Below are positions 1 to 9,474 of a DNA stretch of 64,000 bases, piece after piece. The position numbers and the translations under genes were made by a program. Every line of letters starts with the position of its first letter. Positions within the stretch are counted from its first letter, which is position 1. This DNA comes from Opitutus sp. GAS368. Its GTDB lineage: Bacteria; Verrucomicrobiota; Verrucomicrobiia; Opitutales; Opitutaceae. Where the stretch lies: NCBI GenBank assembly GCA_945903465.1, contig CAMDOF010000009.1, positions 28,381 to 92,380 on the forward strand, written 5' to 3'. The notes below the pieces were generated by a model. It was not told the DNA's origin. It did not search any database and saw nothing but the letters and a program-made list of their open reading frames with translations.

Positions 1-1608
1 GGCCGGCACAGCCTCGTCGGGTTCGCCTCGCATTCGTACGATTTTGACACGCGGACGAATACCTGGCTCGTGCTAGCGGGGCGCCCGTTCAGCGCCGATC
101 CGATCAATGCGAATAATCGCGTGACCGTGCGAAATTACCTGACAGAGGGAAACTACGAAACCTATCGCGTGGGCGACTGGCGCTCAGTGCCGGCGACGAT
201 TCCTTTTGGCGGACAAACCTACCGGACGGTCTACGCGAACGATCCGGCGACGGGCGGTACGAGCGCGGGCGCGATTCAGGAGACCGATTCGCTGCTTGGC
301 GCGCTGCAAAGCCACTTTTTGGGCGACCGGCTCGTCGCCACCTTCGGTTATCGCGGGGACCGCGTAAAGCTCGACGCACTCGGCTACCGGAACGATCCGA
401 TTTTGGGTGACGTGGTTGATGCCGATCCCGCGAAATATACGACGAATCATTTTGCGGGAAAGACCCGGACGACCGGCTTAGTGTATCACGTCATGGCCGC
501 GATTTCTTTGCTCGCGAACCGATCGTCAAGTGTAAGCGTGCCCTCGTTCAACCGCACGGTGTTTCCCAATGGTAATCTCGCTGGCGCCCCGGTTGGTCAA
601 GGCGCCGACTACGGTGTGAGCCTTGATTTGTTTGGCGGCCGGCTGAACGCGAAGTTGGTTTATTTCAAGTCGGCGGAGCGGGGGGCGACCGGGTCGTTCA
701 TTGCAAACGGGGCGTTCAGCAATCGCAATCAGCGTGTGGTGGAGGCATTCGGCGGCGTGCTGGCCGGTGCCAACCTGCCGTTTACGACAAGCCAGTGGCA
801 GGCCCTCACGGCAACCTACGTCCCCAACATCTCGGGCGCGCTTTCGGATTTCAATTCGTCCGGTTACGAGGCGCGCCTGACGGCGAACCTGACGAGGGAC
901 TGGCGTTTCGTGCTCAATTACTCCTACACCGACTCGGCCCGCTCCAACCTCTACAACGAAGCTCTCGCCTGGTATGGGTTAAAGACGGAGGCCGGTGGCC
1001 TGGCCAAGCAGGGCGTGACCCAAAACGCCGCTGGCCAATTCGTGATCGATCCAAACGCCTATGTTGCGGGCGGCACGGTATCGAAATGGATCGAGCTGGG
1101 CGCGACGCGGCCCGCGGCGAATCCCGCGACGCTCTCGACCAGCGCGTCCGTCACCGTGGCGCAGGAGTTATTCAATCTCGTCGATGACATAAATTCCTCG
1201 AAACAGGATCAGGAGAAACGATGGGGCCTGCGGCCGCACAAGCTGAGCCTGTTCACCGCGTATGATTTCAAGAAAGGGTGGGCGAAGGGCGGGTCGGCCG
1301 GCGGAGGCTGGCGCTGGCGCAGCGCGAACATCATCGGCGCCGATGCGGCTGGCAAGGAGCTGACCGGCCGCCCGCTTTCCTACGTCGATCTCATGCTGCG
1401 CTATACCCGGAAATTCAAAACGCTCCCGGGTACTTTTAGTTTTCAAGTCAACGTCAGCAACGTGCTCGACAATTCGGATCCCGTGCCCGTCCGCCTGTTG
1501 ACGAACGACCTTAGCTACGTGCTACCCGGCGGCCGCGGTGTGCCGTTTGGCCGGCTCGATCTCATCGATCCTCGGGAAGCCCGGTTCACGACGACGTATT
1601 CGTTTTGA
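1..1608 (+). CDS. TonB-dependent receptor, C-terminal part (5' end outside window)
   Basis: The reading frame is open from base 1, so only the last 535 residues are visible; the signal peptide, TonB box and most of the plug lie upstream. The visible part has the alternating aromatic beta-strand pattern of an outer-membrane barrel, for example FRVLNYSYTDSA-like strands around residues 300-310 and a terminal strand ending in T-T-Y-S-F, with the C-terminal Phe expected for barrel assembly. A long extracellular-loop-like insert with Asn/Ala-rich sequence sits at about residues 330-400. By family it would take up a glycan or siderophore in a TonB-dependent way. The ligand cannot be read from the sequence. 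It is the fifth TBDR in the window but is far from the cluster at 42.8-58.5 kb and is not close to those in sequence. Confidence 0.88.
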   Translation, partial: GRHSLVGFASHSYDFDTRTNTWLVLAGRPFSADPINANNRVTVRNYLTEGNYETYRVGDWRSVPATIPFGGQTYRTVYANDPATGGTSAGAIQETDSLLGALQSHFLGDRLVATFGYRGDRVKLDALGYRNDPILGDVVDADPAKYTTNHFAGKTRTTGLVYHVMAAISLLANRSSSVSVPSFNRTVFPNGNLAGAPVGQGADYGVSLDLFGGRLNAKLVYFKSAERGATGSFIANGAFSNRNQRVVEAFGGVLAGANLPFTTSQWQALTATYVPNISGALSDFNSSGYEARLTANLTRDWRFVLNYSYTDSARSNLYNEALAWYGLKTEAGGLAKQGVTQNAAGQFVIDPNAYVAGGTVSKWIELGATRPAANPATLSTSASVTVAQELFNLVDDINSSKQDQEKRWGLRPHKLSLFTAYDFKKGWAKGGSAGGGWRWRSANIIGADAAGKELTGRPLSYVDLMLRYTRKFKTLPGTFSFQVNVSNVLDNSDPVPVRLLTNDLSYVLPGGRGVPFGRLDLIDPREARFTTTYSF

Positions 1609-2298
1609 GGGTGGGAGGATTTATAGGCGCCCTCTTAATCCCCCCACAAATCCAGTTTTCCTGGCGCTGGCAAAAGTCCGATGCGACGGCGTGCCGCTCT
1701 GGCCAGCAACGAACAGACAACGACAACGAATGAGCCAACGATAGTCTCAACTGAAAGCAACCAACCGCGTTGTGCAAAGTGAACCAATTGGGCCGAGGGC
1801 GTTTGCCTCAGAGTTTTTACCCACTTGGCCCAAGCGGGCGGTGCGCGCCGGCTGCACCGCCGCGTGCCGCTGCTCGGCCCACTGCGTCAGCGCCTTCCGG
1901 CCGAACTAGCGCGTGCGCTCCACGATTACGTCCTCGGCTTCGTCACCGGTGTTGATCGCGCCAGCACGATTTGCCACCTCGTCGAGGAGTGCGGCCATTT
2001 GCGCCGGCAATTGCCGTTGGCGCTGCCGCCGCGTCACCACGGCCAACGTTTCTTCAGCAGACATCGCGGATAGATTCATCCCATTGGAACGTGCTGTGCT
2101 CCTCAGTTTTCTTTAGCTCAAAGCTAGTTGCTTCTTCCTTCGTCACTTACCCGCTCATCCAAACTCCCCTCCCCTGTCTTGGTCCGGACTTCGCGGCCGC
2201 TGACTTCACTGCCAATTAAATCCAAATTCAGACATCCGGCCAGACCTCGCTTGACCTCAGATCAATCAGCGTAAACTCTCTTAAGATTTCGCCATTCC
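1609..2298. other. Intergenic stretch with a broken small gene
   Basis: This 690-base stretch separates the receptor from the exopolysaccharide pair. The only coding-like signal is on the minus strand (1747-2064), described separately. The last 150 bases, with several T-rich tracts, are the likely promoter and leader of the exporter gene, but no clear -35/-10 pair can be assigned. No convincing terminator follows the receptor stop. Confidence 0.5.
1747..2064 (-). pseudogene. Short hydrophilic reading frame interrupted by TAG; possible transposase N-terminal relic
   Basis: On the minus strand an ATG at 2064 opens a 52-residue frame (MSAEETLAVVTRRQ..., ...DEAEDVIVERTR) that stops at TAG 1906-1908. 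Read past the stop, the same frame runs 52 more codons (FGRKALTQWAEQRH...) to TGA at 1747-1749. The composition on both sides of the TAG is alike (charged, helical, Arg/Gln/Ala-rich), which suggests one ancestral gene broken by a nonsense mutation. The layout resembles the N-terminal region of some ISKra4-type transposases, but this is a weak impression. Alternatively the 52-residue product is a genuine small protein. No inverted repeats were identified around it. Confidence 0.35.
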
Positions 2299-2943
2299 AT
2301 GTCCTCGCTGAATTCTCGCATTTTTCACATCATCATTCTCTCTGCTATCGCCCCTTGCTTGCCGTTCGTCCGGTCTGCGCAGAATGACTCGGCGATGGCG
2401 GGAGATGGCAGAAAATCCAGTGCACTAACAACCAGCGACTACCTTCTTCAGCCGCAAGATACCCTTCGAGTCCAAGTCTACCAAGAGGATGATATTAATA
2501 AACAAGGCGAGGTGAGCATCTCGCAAGAATTTACCATTTTCCTGCCCCTCATCGGCAACATTAACCTCAAGGGCAAGACCGCCCGTCAGGCTGAAGTGAT
2601 GATCCGCGATCTTTACGACAAGGACTATCTCGTAAAACCTCAAGTAAGCGTAATCGTGACGAAGTACGCGGAGCGTAGCGTCAACGTGTTCGGGGCCGTC
2701 AACTCGGCCGGCCGCAAGCTTTTCCCGCCCGAGCGGGGGCTAACGATTCTCGACGCCATCTCTCTCGCCGGAGGCCATAGTCGGCTCGCGGATCTTAAAA
2801 AAGTGAAACTCACGCGCAGTACCGGTGACGGGGATCCCATAACCACCACCATTAACGTTGATGAGATCATGAAAGGCGGCGGCAAAGATTCCGTCAGACT
2901 GAACCCCGACGACGTCATCTTCGTCGGAGAGCGGCTGCTCTAA
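2299..2943 (+). CDS. Polysaccharide export protein (Wza/OPX family)
   Basis: This 214-residue protein starts with a hydrophobic signal sequence (IFHIIILSAIAPCLPF, with a Cys at residue 20 that could be lipidated). A Poly_export domain follows from about residue 50 (DYLLQPQDTLRVQVYQE), then an SLBB-type beta-grasp segment from about 120 to 200 (NVFGAVNSAGRK, LTILDAISLAGG, LNPDDVIFVGE). The family forms outer-membrane or periplasmic export channels for capsule and exopolysaccharide. The protein is short and carries a single SLBB unit, typical of the minimal OPX form rather than full-length E. coli Wza. It precedes the BY-kinase gene by 140 bases on the same strand, the usual export pair. Confidence 0.93.
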   Translation: MSSLNSRIFHIIILSAIAPCLPFVRSAQNDSAMAGDGRKSSALTTSDYLLQPQDTLRVQVYQEDDINKQGEVSISQEFTIFLPLIGNINLKGKTARQAEVMIRDLYDKDYLVKPQVSVIVTKYAERSVNVFGAVNSAGRKLFPPERGLTILDAISLAGGHSRLADLKKVKLTRSTGDGDPITTTINVDEIMKGGGKDSVRLNPDDVIFVGERLL

Positions 2944-3083
2944 ACCGAGCCGAGTTCCCAACAAAACCACGCCGCCCAGGGGCCTGAGTACTGCGTCTGA
3001 ACGGGCTCTCCGACTAAAGAGCAGCGCAAGTCGTCCGATTCAAAGGCGGCGAATGATTATCCTCAACTTTACTTTTTAAAATC

Positions 3084-5297
3084 ATGGCAACGGAAATTGG
3101 TCAGAAATTAACATCGGAAAGCAGCAGCTACGGCTATAACTACGGAGGTTACGCCGCTGGTAACTACGGCGAGGGAGGATCATCTGGCGGTAGCGCCCAG
3201 CGGACGATGCAGGATTACCTGCTGGTCCTGAGAGAACGCCTTTGGTACGTGGTCGTCGTTTTTCTGATCGTGATCTCGAGCGCCACGATCTATACCGTCA
3301 ACCAGCCTAAAATCTATGAGTCACGCGCGACCGTGCAGATTTTCCGCCGAGAGGCGGCCGTGCTGCAGATTCAGCAAGTCATGGATACGGATATCCGCGG
3401 CGCGGAGGACCTCAATACTCAGATGAAAATCATCGAGAGCGCGCGCCTGACCCAACGCGTGGTTGAGCGGCTGAAGGGCGATGACCTAAAAGCCTTTCTC
3501 TTGCCCTACGAGAACGACCAAACGGGCGGGTCGGTGGCGGACATTTTGGCGAACAACCGCAAGGCGCTGCTCCAAAGGCTCACTCTCATCGTTACCATCT
3601 CCTATCAACATCAGAATCGGCTCATCGCAGCCAAAATCGCTAATTTTTACGCGGAAGAGTACATCAACCATAACTTGGCGATGAAGACGCTCGAGTCGTC
3701 CAAGGCGATTGACGACCTCAAAGCAACCGTCGTTGAACAACAAAAACGCGTCGAAAAGATGGCGTCTGATCTCCAAGATTTCAGGGAGAAAACCATCATG
3801 GTATCGCTCGATCAGCGCAAAGACATCGTCAACGAGTCATTGAAATCAGCCAATTCGCAATTGGGGGCAACCAAAAGCCTTTTGAGCTCCGCCGAAGTCC
3901 GCTTGAACCAACTGAAGGAACTCCAAGCCAAAGGGGGCGACCCCACGGACTTACCATTTATTGCGAGCAACTCTTTAATCAATAACCTGACCAGCCAGCT
4001 CGCGACGCAGAAAATCGCCCTCGCCACGCTGCAAGAACACTATCGGTCTGGCCATCCCAAATACATTCAGGCGGCTAATTCGTTGACGCAAACTGAGCGG
4101 GAATTAAAACGCGCCGTGGCGACGGCCAGCGCCCAAGTAGAATCCGAATACCAAAACGCCCTCAGGAACTCTCAGCAACAACAGCTGGAGTTAACCAAGC
4201 GGCGGCAAGAGTCGCTCGATCTGGATCGCGCCGCCCTTGAATACAACAATCGCGAACGGGAATTGAAGACGAACGAACAAATCCTGCAGACGATTGTTGG
4301 CCGCAGTCGCGAAACCACGATGACGAGCAGCATCAGCAGTCAGAACGCTCGCATCGTCGACATCGCCGTTCCCAGCATGGAGGGTAAATTCATCTCACCG
4401 AACATTCCACTCAACCTCGGCCTAGGAGTCGTTGGCGGGCTGGGGCTCGGCCTCGCGTTTGCCTTCTTGGTCGCCTTCCTCGATGATCGGGTGAAGAGCT
4501 CCTACGATGTGGAGGCCGTCGTCGGCCTGCCTTTGATCGGTATTATACCGCAAATCAAAAAACTGGAGGTGACCGAACGCGCTCAGATCGTGACCAATCA
4601 AAAAGACCGCCAGGTGGCGGAAGCATTTCTCACACTCCATGCCACCATGCGGTTGAAAGACGAAAGCAAGAACGCGAAGTGTATTCTCACAACGAGCACG
4701 ATTCCCGGCGAGGGTAAAACCTTCTGCACGATCAACCTCGCGCTCACGTTCGCCTCCCACGGCGAGCGGGTTGCCATCGTCGACTGCGATCTCCGCAAGC
4801 CGAACGTCCACACCTCGTTGGGATTGGAGAATGCCCGCGGGGTGATCGATATCTGCGCCGGCACCGCGACCATCGAACAATGCGTGCTGAAAAACGTGCA
4901 TCCGAACATGGACGTGATCACCACCGGTGGACGCGCGAAAAACCCGACGCAAATTCTCAATAGCAAAGCCTTCGAGGAAATGATTGCCACTCTCCGCATA
5001 CGCTATGATCGCGTCTTTTTCGACACTCCGCCGTTGGCCGCGGTCAGCGACGCCCAAATCATCCTTCCCTTAATGGACGGCTCCGTATTCGCGATCTTCT
5101 TCAACAAAGTGCGCCGGAAGGCGGCCCAGTTCGCTGCCAAGAAGCTCGCAGAAGGGAACGTGCCCGTCTTCGGCGCCGTCCTCAACGGTCTCAACCTGGC
5201 CGTTTCGGGCTACTATTATGCGCAATATTACGACAAATCCTACAAGGATTATTACGTAGCTGCGGCCAATCGCGAAGGCGAGGCTCAGGAACGTTAG
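3084..5297 (+). CDS. Polysaccharide co-polymerase / BY-type tyrosine autokinase (Wzc-like)
   Basis: The 737-residue protein has a Wzz chain-length domain between two membrane helices (about residues 56-75 and 445-470) with a long coiled-coil periplasmic region between them. A cytoplasmic ATPase domain follows, with Walker A (P-G-E-G-K-T, Lys545) and Walker A' (VDCDLRKPN). The C-terminus is a tyrosine cluster (Tyr710-712, 715, 716, 720, 723, 724), the expected autophosphorylation site. Unusually, the cytoplasmic N-terminus is also Tyr/Gly-rich (Tyr16, 18, 20, 23, 28 in a Ser/Gly matrix). By family it controls chain length and couples polymerisation to export with the preceding exporter. No glycosyltransferase, Wzx or Wzy gene follows, so the rest of the pathway must be elsewhere. 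No clear ribosome binding site precedes the ATG. Confidence 0.95.
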   Translation: MATEIGQKLTSESSSYGYNYGGYAAGNYGEGGSSGGSAQRTMQDYLLVLRERLWYVVVVFLIVISSATIYTVNQPKIYESRATVQIFRREAAVLQIQQVMDTDIRGAEDLNTQMKIIESARLTQRVVERLKGDDLKAFLLPYENDQTGGSVADILANNRKALLQRLTLIVTISYQHQNRLIAAKIANFYAEEYINHNLAMKTLESSKAIDDLKATVVEQQKRVEKMASDLQDFREKTIMVSLDQRKDIVNESLKSANSQLGATKSLLSSAEVRLNQLKELQAKGGDPTDLPFIASNSLINNLTSQLATQKIALATLQEHYRSGHPKYIQAANSLTQTERELKRAVATASAQVESEYQNALRNSQQQQLELTKRRQESLDLDRAALEYNNRERELKTNEQILQTIVGRSRETTMTSSISSQNARIVDIAVPSMEGKFISPNIPLNLGLGVVGGLGLGLAFAFLVAFLDDRVKSSYDVEAVVGLPLIGIIPQIKKLEVTERAQIVTNQKDRQVAEAFLTLHATMRLKDESKNAKCILTTSTIPGEGKTFCTINLALTFASHGERVAIVDCDLRKPNVHTSLGLENARGVIDICAGTATIEQCVLKNVHPNMDVITTGGRAKNPTQILNSKAFEEMIATLRIRYDRVFFDTPPLAAVSDAQIILPLMDGSVFAIFFNKVRRKAAQFAAKKLAEGNVPVFGAVLNGLNLAVSGYYYAQYYDKSYKDYYVAAANREGEAQER

Positions 5298-5512
5298 AGA
5301 GACGGCCGGCGTCCGCCGAGACCCACAAAGCCGAAGGAACCGCGGAACCGATCCGGGCGCCGGCACCACGCGGAGTCACGCCGACCGCCCCAGCGCCCTT
5401 CGAACTCCGATGGTCAGCCCGACCTAACGACCGCCAATTAGACCAGGCGGCCCGCGGGAGTCGGAGCGCGCGAAACCACGGCGCGCCCTCGCGCTGCTCG
5501 GCTTGAGCTATC

Positions 5513-6259
5513 TCAGCCGAGCCACTGCTCAAACTTAACGGCATCTTCAGGCAAATCCACGCCGATCGTCAGATCGTCCGTAAGATCACACGCGATCTCG
5601 TAACCATTTTCGAGTACGCGCAACTGCTCGAGCTTTTCGATTTGTTCCAGCCGGCCCAGCGGCAACGTGGCAATCTTCTGCAAAAGATCAGCCCGGTAAC
5701 CGTAGAGCCCAAGATGCTTGAAACAGGGCTGCGCCAGCACCCAGGCATCGTCAACAACCCCCGCCCGATCCCGCGCGTAGGGCAGTGGCGAACGAGAAAA
5801 AAACAACGCCCGACGCACCGCCGGCGCCAACACCACTTTGACCTGATTCGGATTCGCAAAATCAGCCGCGCGTCGAAAGGGGGTTGCCAGCGTCGCCATC
5901 GGCACCCCACTGGCGAGTAAAGCCGCCAGCATACGAATCTGGCCCCCTGACACCAACGGTTCGTCCGCCTGTACATTCACCACCCTATCTGCCCCCACGA
6001 TGCGGTTGGCTTCCGCCAGACGATCGGTCCCCGATTGATGCGCGGCACTGGTCATGATCACTGAAAAACCCGCTGCGCCGAGGCACTCGGCTAGGAGAGG
6101 GTGATCCACGGCAAAATAAAGCGGGAACTCTGGGGCCTCTCGCGCAATCCGGGCCGCTACCCAGAGCACCAGCGGTCGCCCTTTAATCATATGCAGCAAC
6201 TTGCGCGGAAATCGCGTCGATTCCAAGCGGCAAGGGACGATGATTGCAGTCTGGGCCAT
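5513..6259 (-). CDS. kdsB: 3-deoxy-manno-octulosonate cytidylyltransferase
   Basis: The enzyme activates Kdo with CTP to CMP-Kdo for lipopolysaccharide inner-core synthesis. The start is placed at the ATG giving [20 protein letters not shown], a canonical KdsB N-terminus; a TTG 36 bases upstream would add a tail with no family support. The R-L-x-S-T-R-x-P-x-K nucleotide-binding signature lies at residues 11-20, and NVQADEP, the metal-binding region, lies near residue 95. The length of 248 residues is normal. Its presence supports a Gram-negative cell with LPS. It is divergent from the HPr gene, with 77 bases between the two starts. Confidence 0.95.
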   Translation of the reverse strand: MAQTAIIVPCRLESTRFPRKLLHMIKGRPLVLWVAARIAREAPEFPLYFAVDHPLLAECLGAAGFSVIMTSAAHQSGTDRLAEANRIVGADRVVNVQADEPLVSGGQIRMLAALLASGVPMATLATPFRRAADFANPNQVKVVLAPAVRRALFFSRSPLPYARDRAGVVDDAWVLAQPCFKHLGLYGYRADLLQKIATLPLGRLEQIEKLEQLRVLENGYEIACDLTDDLTIGVDLPEDAVKFEQWLG

Positions 6260-6336
6260 GCCGGTGCAGGTTGTCGGCCCGTTTTTAAGTTGCAAGCCAC
6301 CGACACCAACCGGACCGTCATCCTACCCGTACCTAA

Positions 6337-6636
6337 ATGAACAAAAGTGATGCGTCATCGGCCAATCTCTCTTTGACCAAGGAGTTGGTAGTCCAGAACA
6401 AGATGGGAATCCACGCGCGCCCTGCTGCGATGATTGTGAGGATCACGAATAAATTCAAAGCCGATGTGTTCGTTGAAAAAGATGACGAACAGGTAAACGG
6501 AAAGAGTATTATGGGACTGATGATGCTCGCCGCTGGCCGAGGATCGAAAGTGAAATTTATCGCAACGGGCGCCGACGCGGCCGCGCTCCTCACAGAAATC
6601 GAGGGGCTCTTCGCGCGGAAGTTCGAGGAGACTTAA
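6337..6636 (+). CDS. HPr-family phosphocarrier protein
   Basis: This 99-residue protein has the HPr active-site signature G-I-H-A-R-P-A with phosphorylatable His26, and a regulatory serine motif (N-G-K-S-I-M-G-L, Ser57) equivalent to Ser46 of Gram-positive HPr. In the family, His is phosphorylated by enzyme I of the PTS and Ser by HPr kinase. A 12-residue N-terminal extension precedes the usual start of the fold. No enzyme I, enzyme II or HPr kinase gene is in the window, so it may act in a regulatory (nitrogen-type or HPrK-linked) branch rather than in sugar uptake. That role is inferred. Confidence 0.93.
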   Translation: MNKSDASSANLSLTKELVVQNKMGIHARPAAMIVRITNKFKADVFVEKDDEQVNGKSIMGLMMLAAGRGSKVKFIATGADAAALLTEIEGLFARKFEET

Positions 6637-6784
6637 GCGGATCCCATCTATTCCACCCCACCACGCCAGGGCCGATTGGTTGGCTCTGGTCCGCCGGACA
6701 GCTCCGCCGGACTTCAACCGATTGGCCCGACCCAGACAGACGCGCGGTCAAAATCAGCGGCCAGTCGATCTGCACCGAGCCGGG

Positions 6785-7621
6785 CTATAAACCGAAAAAA
6801 CGGCGGGCATTCGCGCTGGTGATGAGCGCAAGCTCGTCAGGAGTAACGCTGAACACCTCATTCGCAGCGAAGTCAGCCGTGTACCGGAGGAAGGCCGGTT
6901 CGTTGGGCTGGCCGCGGTGGGGCACAGGCGTGAGGTAAGGGGCGTCTGTTTCGATCATGAGGCGCGCCAAACCCTGAGATTTCGCGGCCGCGCGGACCGC
7001 TCCCGCGCTTTTGTAAGTTAAGACGCCCGTAAACGACCCGAAGCCCCCTCGGCGCGACAGCTCGGCCATTTCCGCCTCCCCTTCCGTGAAGCAATGAAAC
7101 ACCACGCGCGCCCAATCGACACCGCTCGCATCGATCATATCGACACATTCGGCAAACGCTCCGCGGGAATGGACGACCACGGGACAACCGATTCTTTTCG
7201 CGATCAATAGCTGCGCGTGGAAGGCATCCCGCTGCCAGCTGAAAACCTTTGCGGCCTCCACGGGGTCTTTTGGCAGATGAAAACGATCCAACCCACACTC
7301 GCCCAACGCCACCGGTCGCAGCGGGCCGCCGGCACTCGCGCGCGCCCCAACCCCCGCTAATCCATCACCCCAGAACCCCGCCAAGGGCGCCAAAGTCGCT
7401 TCCCAAGTCGACTCAACCGCACACGGGTGGAGGCCAACCGAATAGTGAACAACGCTCGGAAAATCGCCCGCCAGCCTCCGATATTCAACCCAGTCTTCCG
7501 GCGAAGTCCCAATCGTGATCATCGCCTCAACCCCCGCCTTTTGGGCACGAGCAAGCGCGGCCGGCAAGGTGCCGTTTCTCAAAAATGATTCCAGATGAGT
7601 GTGGGTATCGATGAGGCCCAT
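6785..7621 (-). CDS. tatD: TatD-family metal-dependent deoxyribonuclease
   Basis: A 278-residue TIM-barrel amidohydrolase-type nuclease. The metal ligands expected in TatD are all visible: D-T-H-T-H-L (His7, His9), S-V-G-L-H-P, GECGLD, VVHSRGAF, FHCFTEG and IETDAPYLTPVPHRG. Family members are 3'-5' exonucleases acting in DNA repair, DNA fragmentation or quality control. The gene is on the same strand as the upstream M32 carboxypeptidase, with about 160 bases between them, so co-transcription is possible but not required. The residue 85-105 loop is Ala/Gly-rich and slightly longer than in E. coli TatD. Confidence 0.94.
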   Translation of the reverse strand: MGLIDTHTHLESFLRNGTLPAALARAQKAGVEAMITIGTSPEDWVEYRRLAGDFPSVVHYSVGLHPCAVESTWEATLAPLAGFWGDGLAGVGARASAGGPLRPVALGECGLDRFHLPKDPVEAAKVFSWQRDAFHAQLLIAKRIGCPVVVHSRGAFAECVDMIDASGVDWARVVFHCFTEGEAEMAELSRRGGFGSFTGVLTYKSAGAVRAAAKSQGLARLMIETDAPYLTPVPHRGQPNEPAFLRYTADFAANEVFSVTPDELALITSANARRFFGL

Positions 7622-7780
7622 AGTTTAGATCATCCGAGCCAAGAAGAGCTGCGCGCAGACACCACCCTAAACTACCCACCGACGCCCTGCGCAAACCCCA
7701 TTAACCACGACGCTTGTCCGCCCCGGCCAGCCCCGCCGGACGCGCGGTGGAGCCATCCGGCCAACCACCGGAGGACGGCC

Positions 7781-9310
7781 TTAAGTGAGATAGATCGATC
7801 CGTATCGCTCCTGCAAATACGCGACTAAGTGGCGCGGCGAGAGCTCCTCGCCCGTCGCCCGTCGCACCAATTCCAGCGCACTCAGACGACGGCCCTGCGC
7901 GTGAATATTCTCCCGCAGCCAGCCGAGCGGCCAGGAAAAATCCCCTTGGCTGAAGTCCGCCTCCAAATCCGGCCTCAGCACCCGCCACCGCGACCACAGC
8001 TGCGCCGCTATCATATTGCCGAGGCAGTAACTCGGGAAATAGCCAAACGAGCCATCGCACCAATGCACGTCTTGGAGGACCCCCTCGCGATCATTAACCG
8101 GTTCCAGCCCGAGTAACTCCCGCGAGGCCTGCCGCCATGCCACCGGCAGATCCGCCACCGCCAACTCGCCCGAAAATAGTTTTTTCTCCATCTCAAAACG
8201 GAGCACAATATGGAGGTTGTAAGTAACCTCATCCGCATCGACGCGAACCAAAGTCGGCTCAACCGCGTTAACCGCCAGATAAAGATCATCGGAGGAAAGC
8301 CCCTCCATCTGCACCGGAAAAAAAGCACGCCACCGCGGCTCAAAATAACGCCAAAACGAGCGACTCCGCGCGATCTGATTTTCCCACAGGCGGCTCTGCG
8401 ACTCATGCACCGCCATCCCCGCGTGAATACTCAGCGCAGTCCCCACGTGCGCCGCTGGCAAACCCTGCTCGTACAGCCCGTGCCCCGTCTCATGGATCGA
8501 ACCGAAAAGCGCATCGAGCGGCTGGTCCGGGTTATAACGAGTGGTCATGCGCACGTCACTGCCCGTTCCCGAACAAAACGGATGCAGCGACACATCGATC
8601 CGTCCACGCGCATAGTCAAAGCCGATACGTTCCGTCACTTCCCGTAAAAAATGGCGCTGCCCTTCGACCGGAAAGCCACGCAACCGCTCCCCCACCCCAC
8701 GAGCTCGCGCGGCGACGGGCGATGCCAAAATCGCGCGCATCAAGGGAACCAGGTCGCGTTTCAACTCCCCAAAGAGCCGGTCGACCGCCGCGGCCGTCAA
8801 CCCGGGATCGTGCTTATCCAACATGTAGTCATACGCGTTCTCACCTTGGCCGAGGTAGGCCGCCTCACGGCGCGCGAATTCTAAATTTTTCTCCAAGACC
8901 GGAGCGTAACCGGCAAAATCATTCTCCGCCTTCGCCCGGGCCCAAGCGTGATAACCACGACTGCCTTGCGCCGCCTTCGCCCGCACGAACGCCACCGGCA
9001 ACTTCGTCGCCCGGTCATACTCGCGCCGTGCCTGCTTCACGATCGCGGCCTGCCCCGAGTCCATACCGACTGCGCTCCCGGGCGGTCCCTCAGTCCCCTC
9101 CAAGACCACCAGCAACTCCCCCATTCGCGCCTCGCTGATCGCGGCATGCTGCACCTCTGCCAGCGCGGCGTGCTGCGCCGCGCGTTGCTCGGCCGCCCCT
9201 GCCGGTAAGTTGACCTGCTCATCCCAGCCCAGCAGGTCACCAATCGTACCGAGCACGTGCGCACGCTTGAGCAAGGCCAGCAATTCTTCGAAAGCGGATT
9301 CGGGAGCCAT
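7781..9310 (-). CDS. M32-family metallocarboxypeptidase (carboxypeptidase Taq type)
   Basis: The 509-residue protein carries the zinc motif H-E-T-G-H (His273, Glu274, His277), the M32 hallmark HPFCSGTG upstream (residues 243-250), and MAVHESQSRLWEN downstream, which supplies the third ligand Glu. The length and all-helical composition match the family. It removes C-terminal residues from peptides in the cytoplasm, with no signal peptide, and probably functions in peptide turnover. The ATG start at 9310 fits the family N-terminus (FEELLALLKRAHVLGTIGDLLGWDEQ). Confidence 0.95.
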   Translation of the reverse strand: MAPESAFEELLALLKRAHVLGTIGDLLGWDEQVNLPAGAAEQRAAQHAALAEVQHAAISEARMGELLVVLEGTEGPPGSAVGMDSGQAAIVKQARREYDRATKLPVAFVRAKAAQGSRGYHAWARAKAENDFAGYAPVLEKNLEFARREAAYLGQGENAYDYMLDKHDPGLTAAAVDRLFGELKRDLVPLMRAILASPVAARARGVGERLRGFPVEGQRHFLREVTERIGFDYARGRIDVSLHPFCSGTGSDVRMTTRYNPDQPLDALFGSIHETGHGLYEQGLPAAHVGTALSIHAGMAVHESQSRLWENQIARSRSFWRYFEPRWRAFFPVQMEGLSSDDLYLAVNAVEPTLVRVDADEVTYNLHIVLRFEMEKKLFSGELAVADLPVAWRQASRELLGLEPVNDREGVLQDVHWCDGSFGYFPSYCLGNMIAAQLWSRWRVLRPDLEADFSQGDFSWPLGWLRENIHAQGRRLSALELVRRATGEELSPRHLVAYLQERYGSIYLT

Positions 9311-9474
9311 GACTCACAGCAAACCACTTGGCGCGCGGACGCCAGAATCTTGTCGCGCGGCAATCAGCGACGCGGCGCCTCGCCGCATGACCGCCGGCCC
9401 CACGCACCCTTTAAGCGACCCACCGCCCCCGCGCCCTCCTGCCCTTCGAAGAGCCGAATCTCCACCCGACCACG

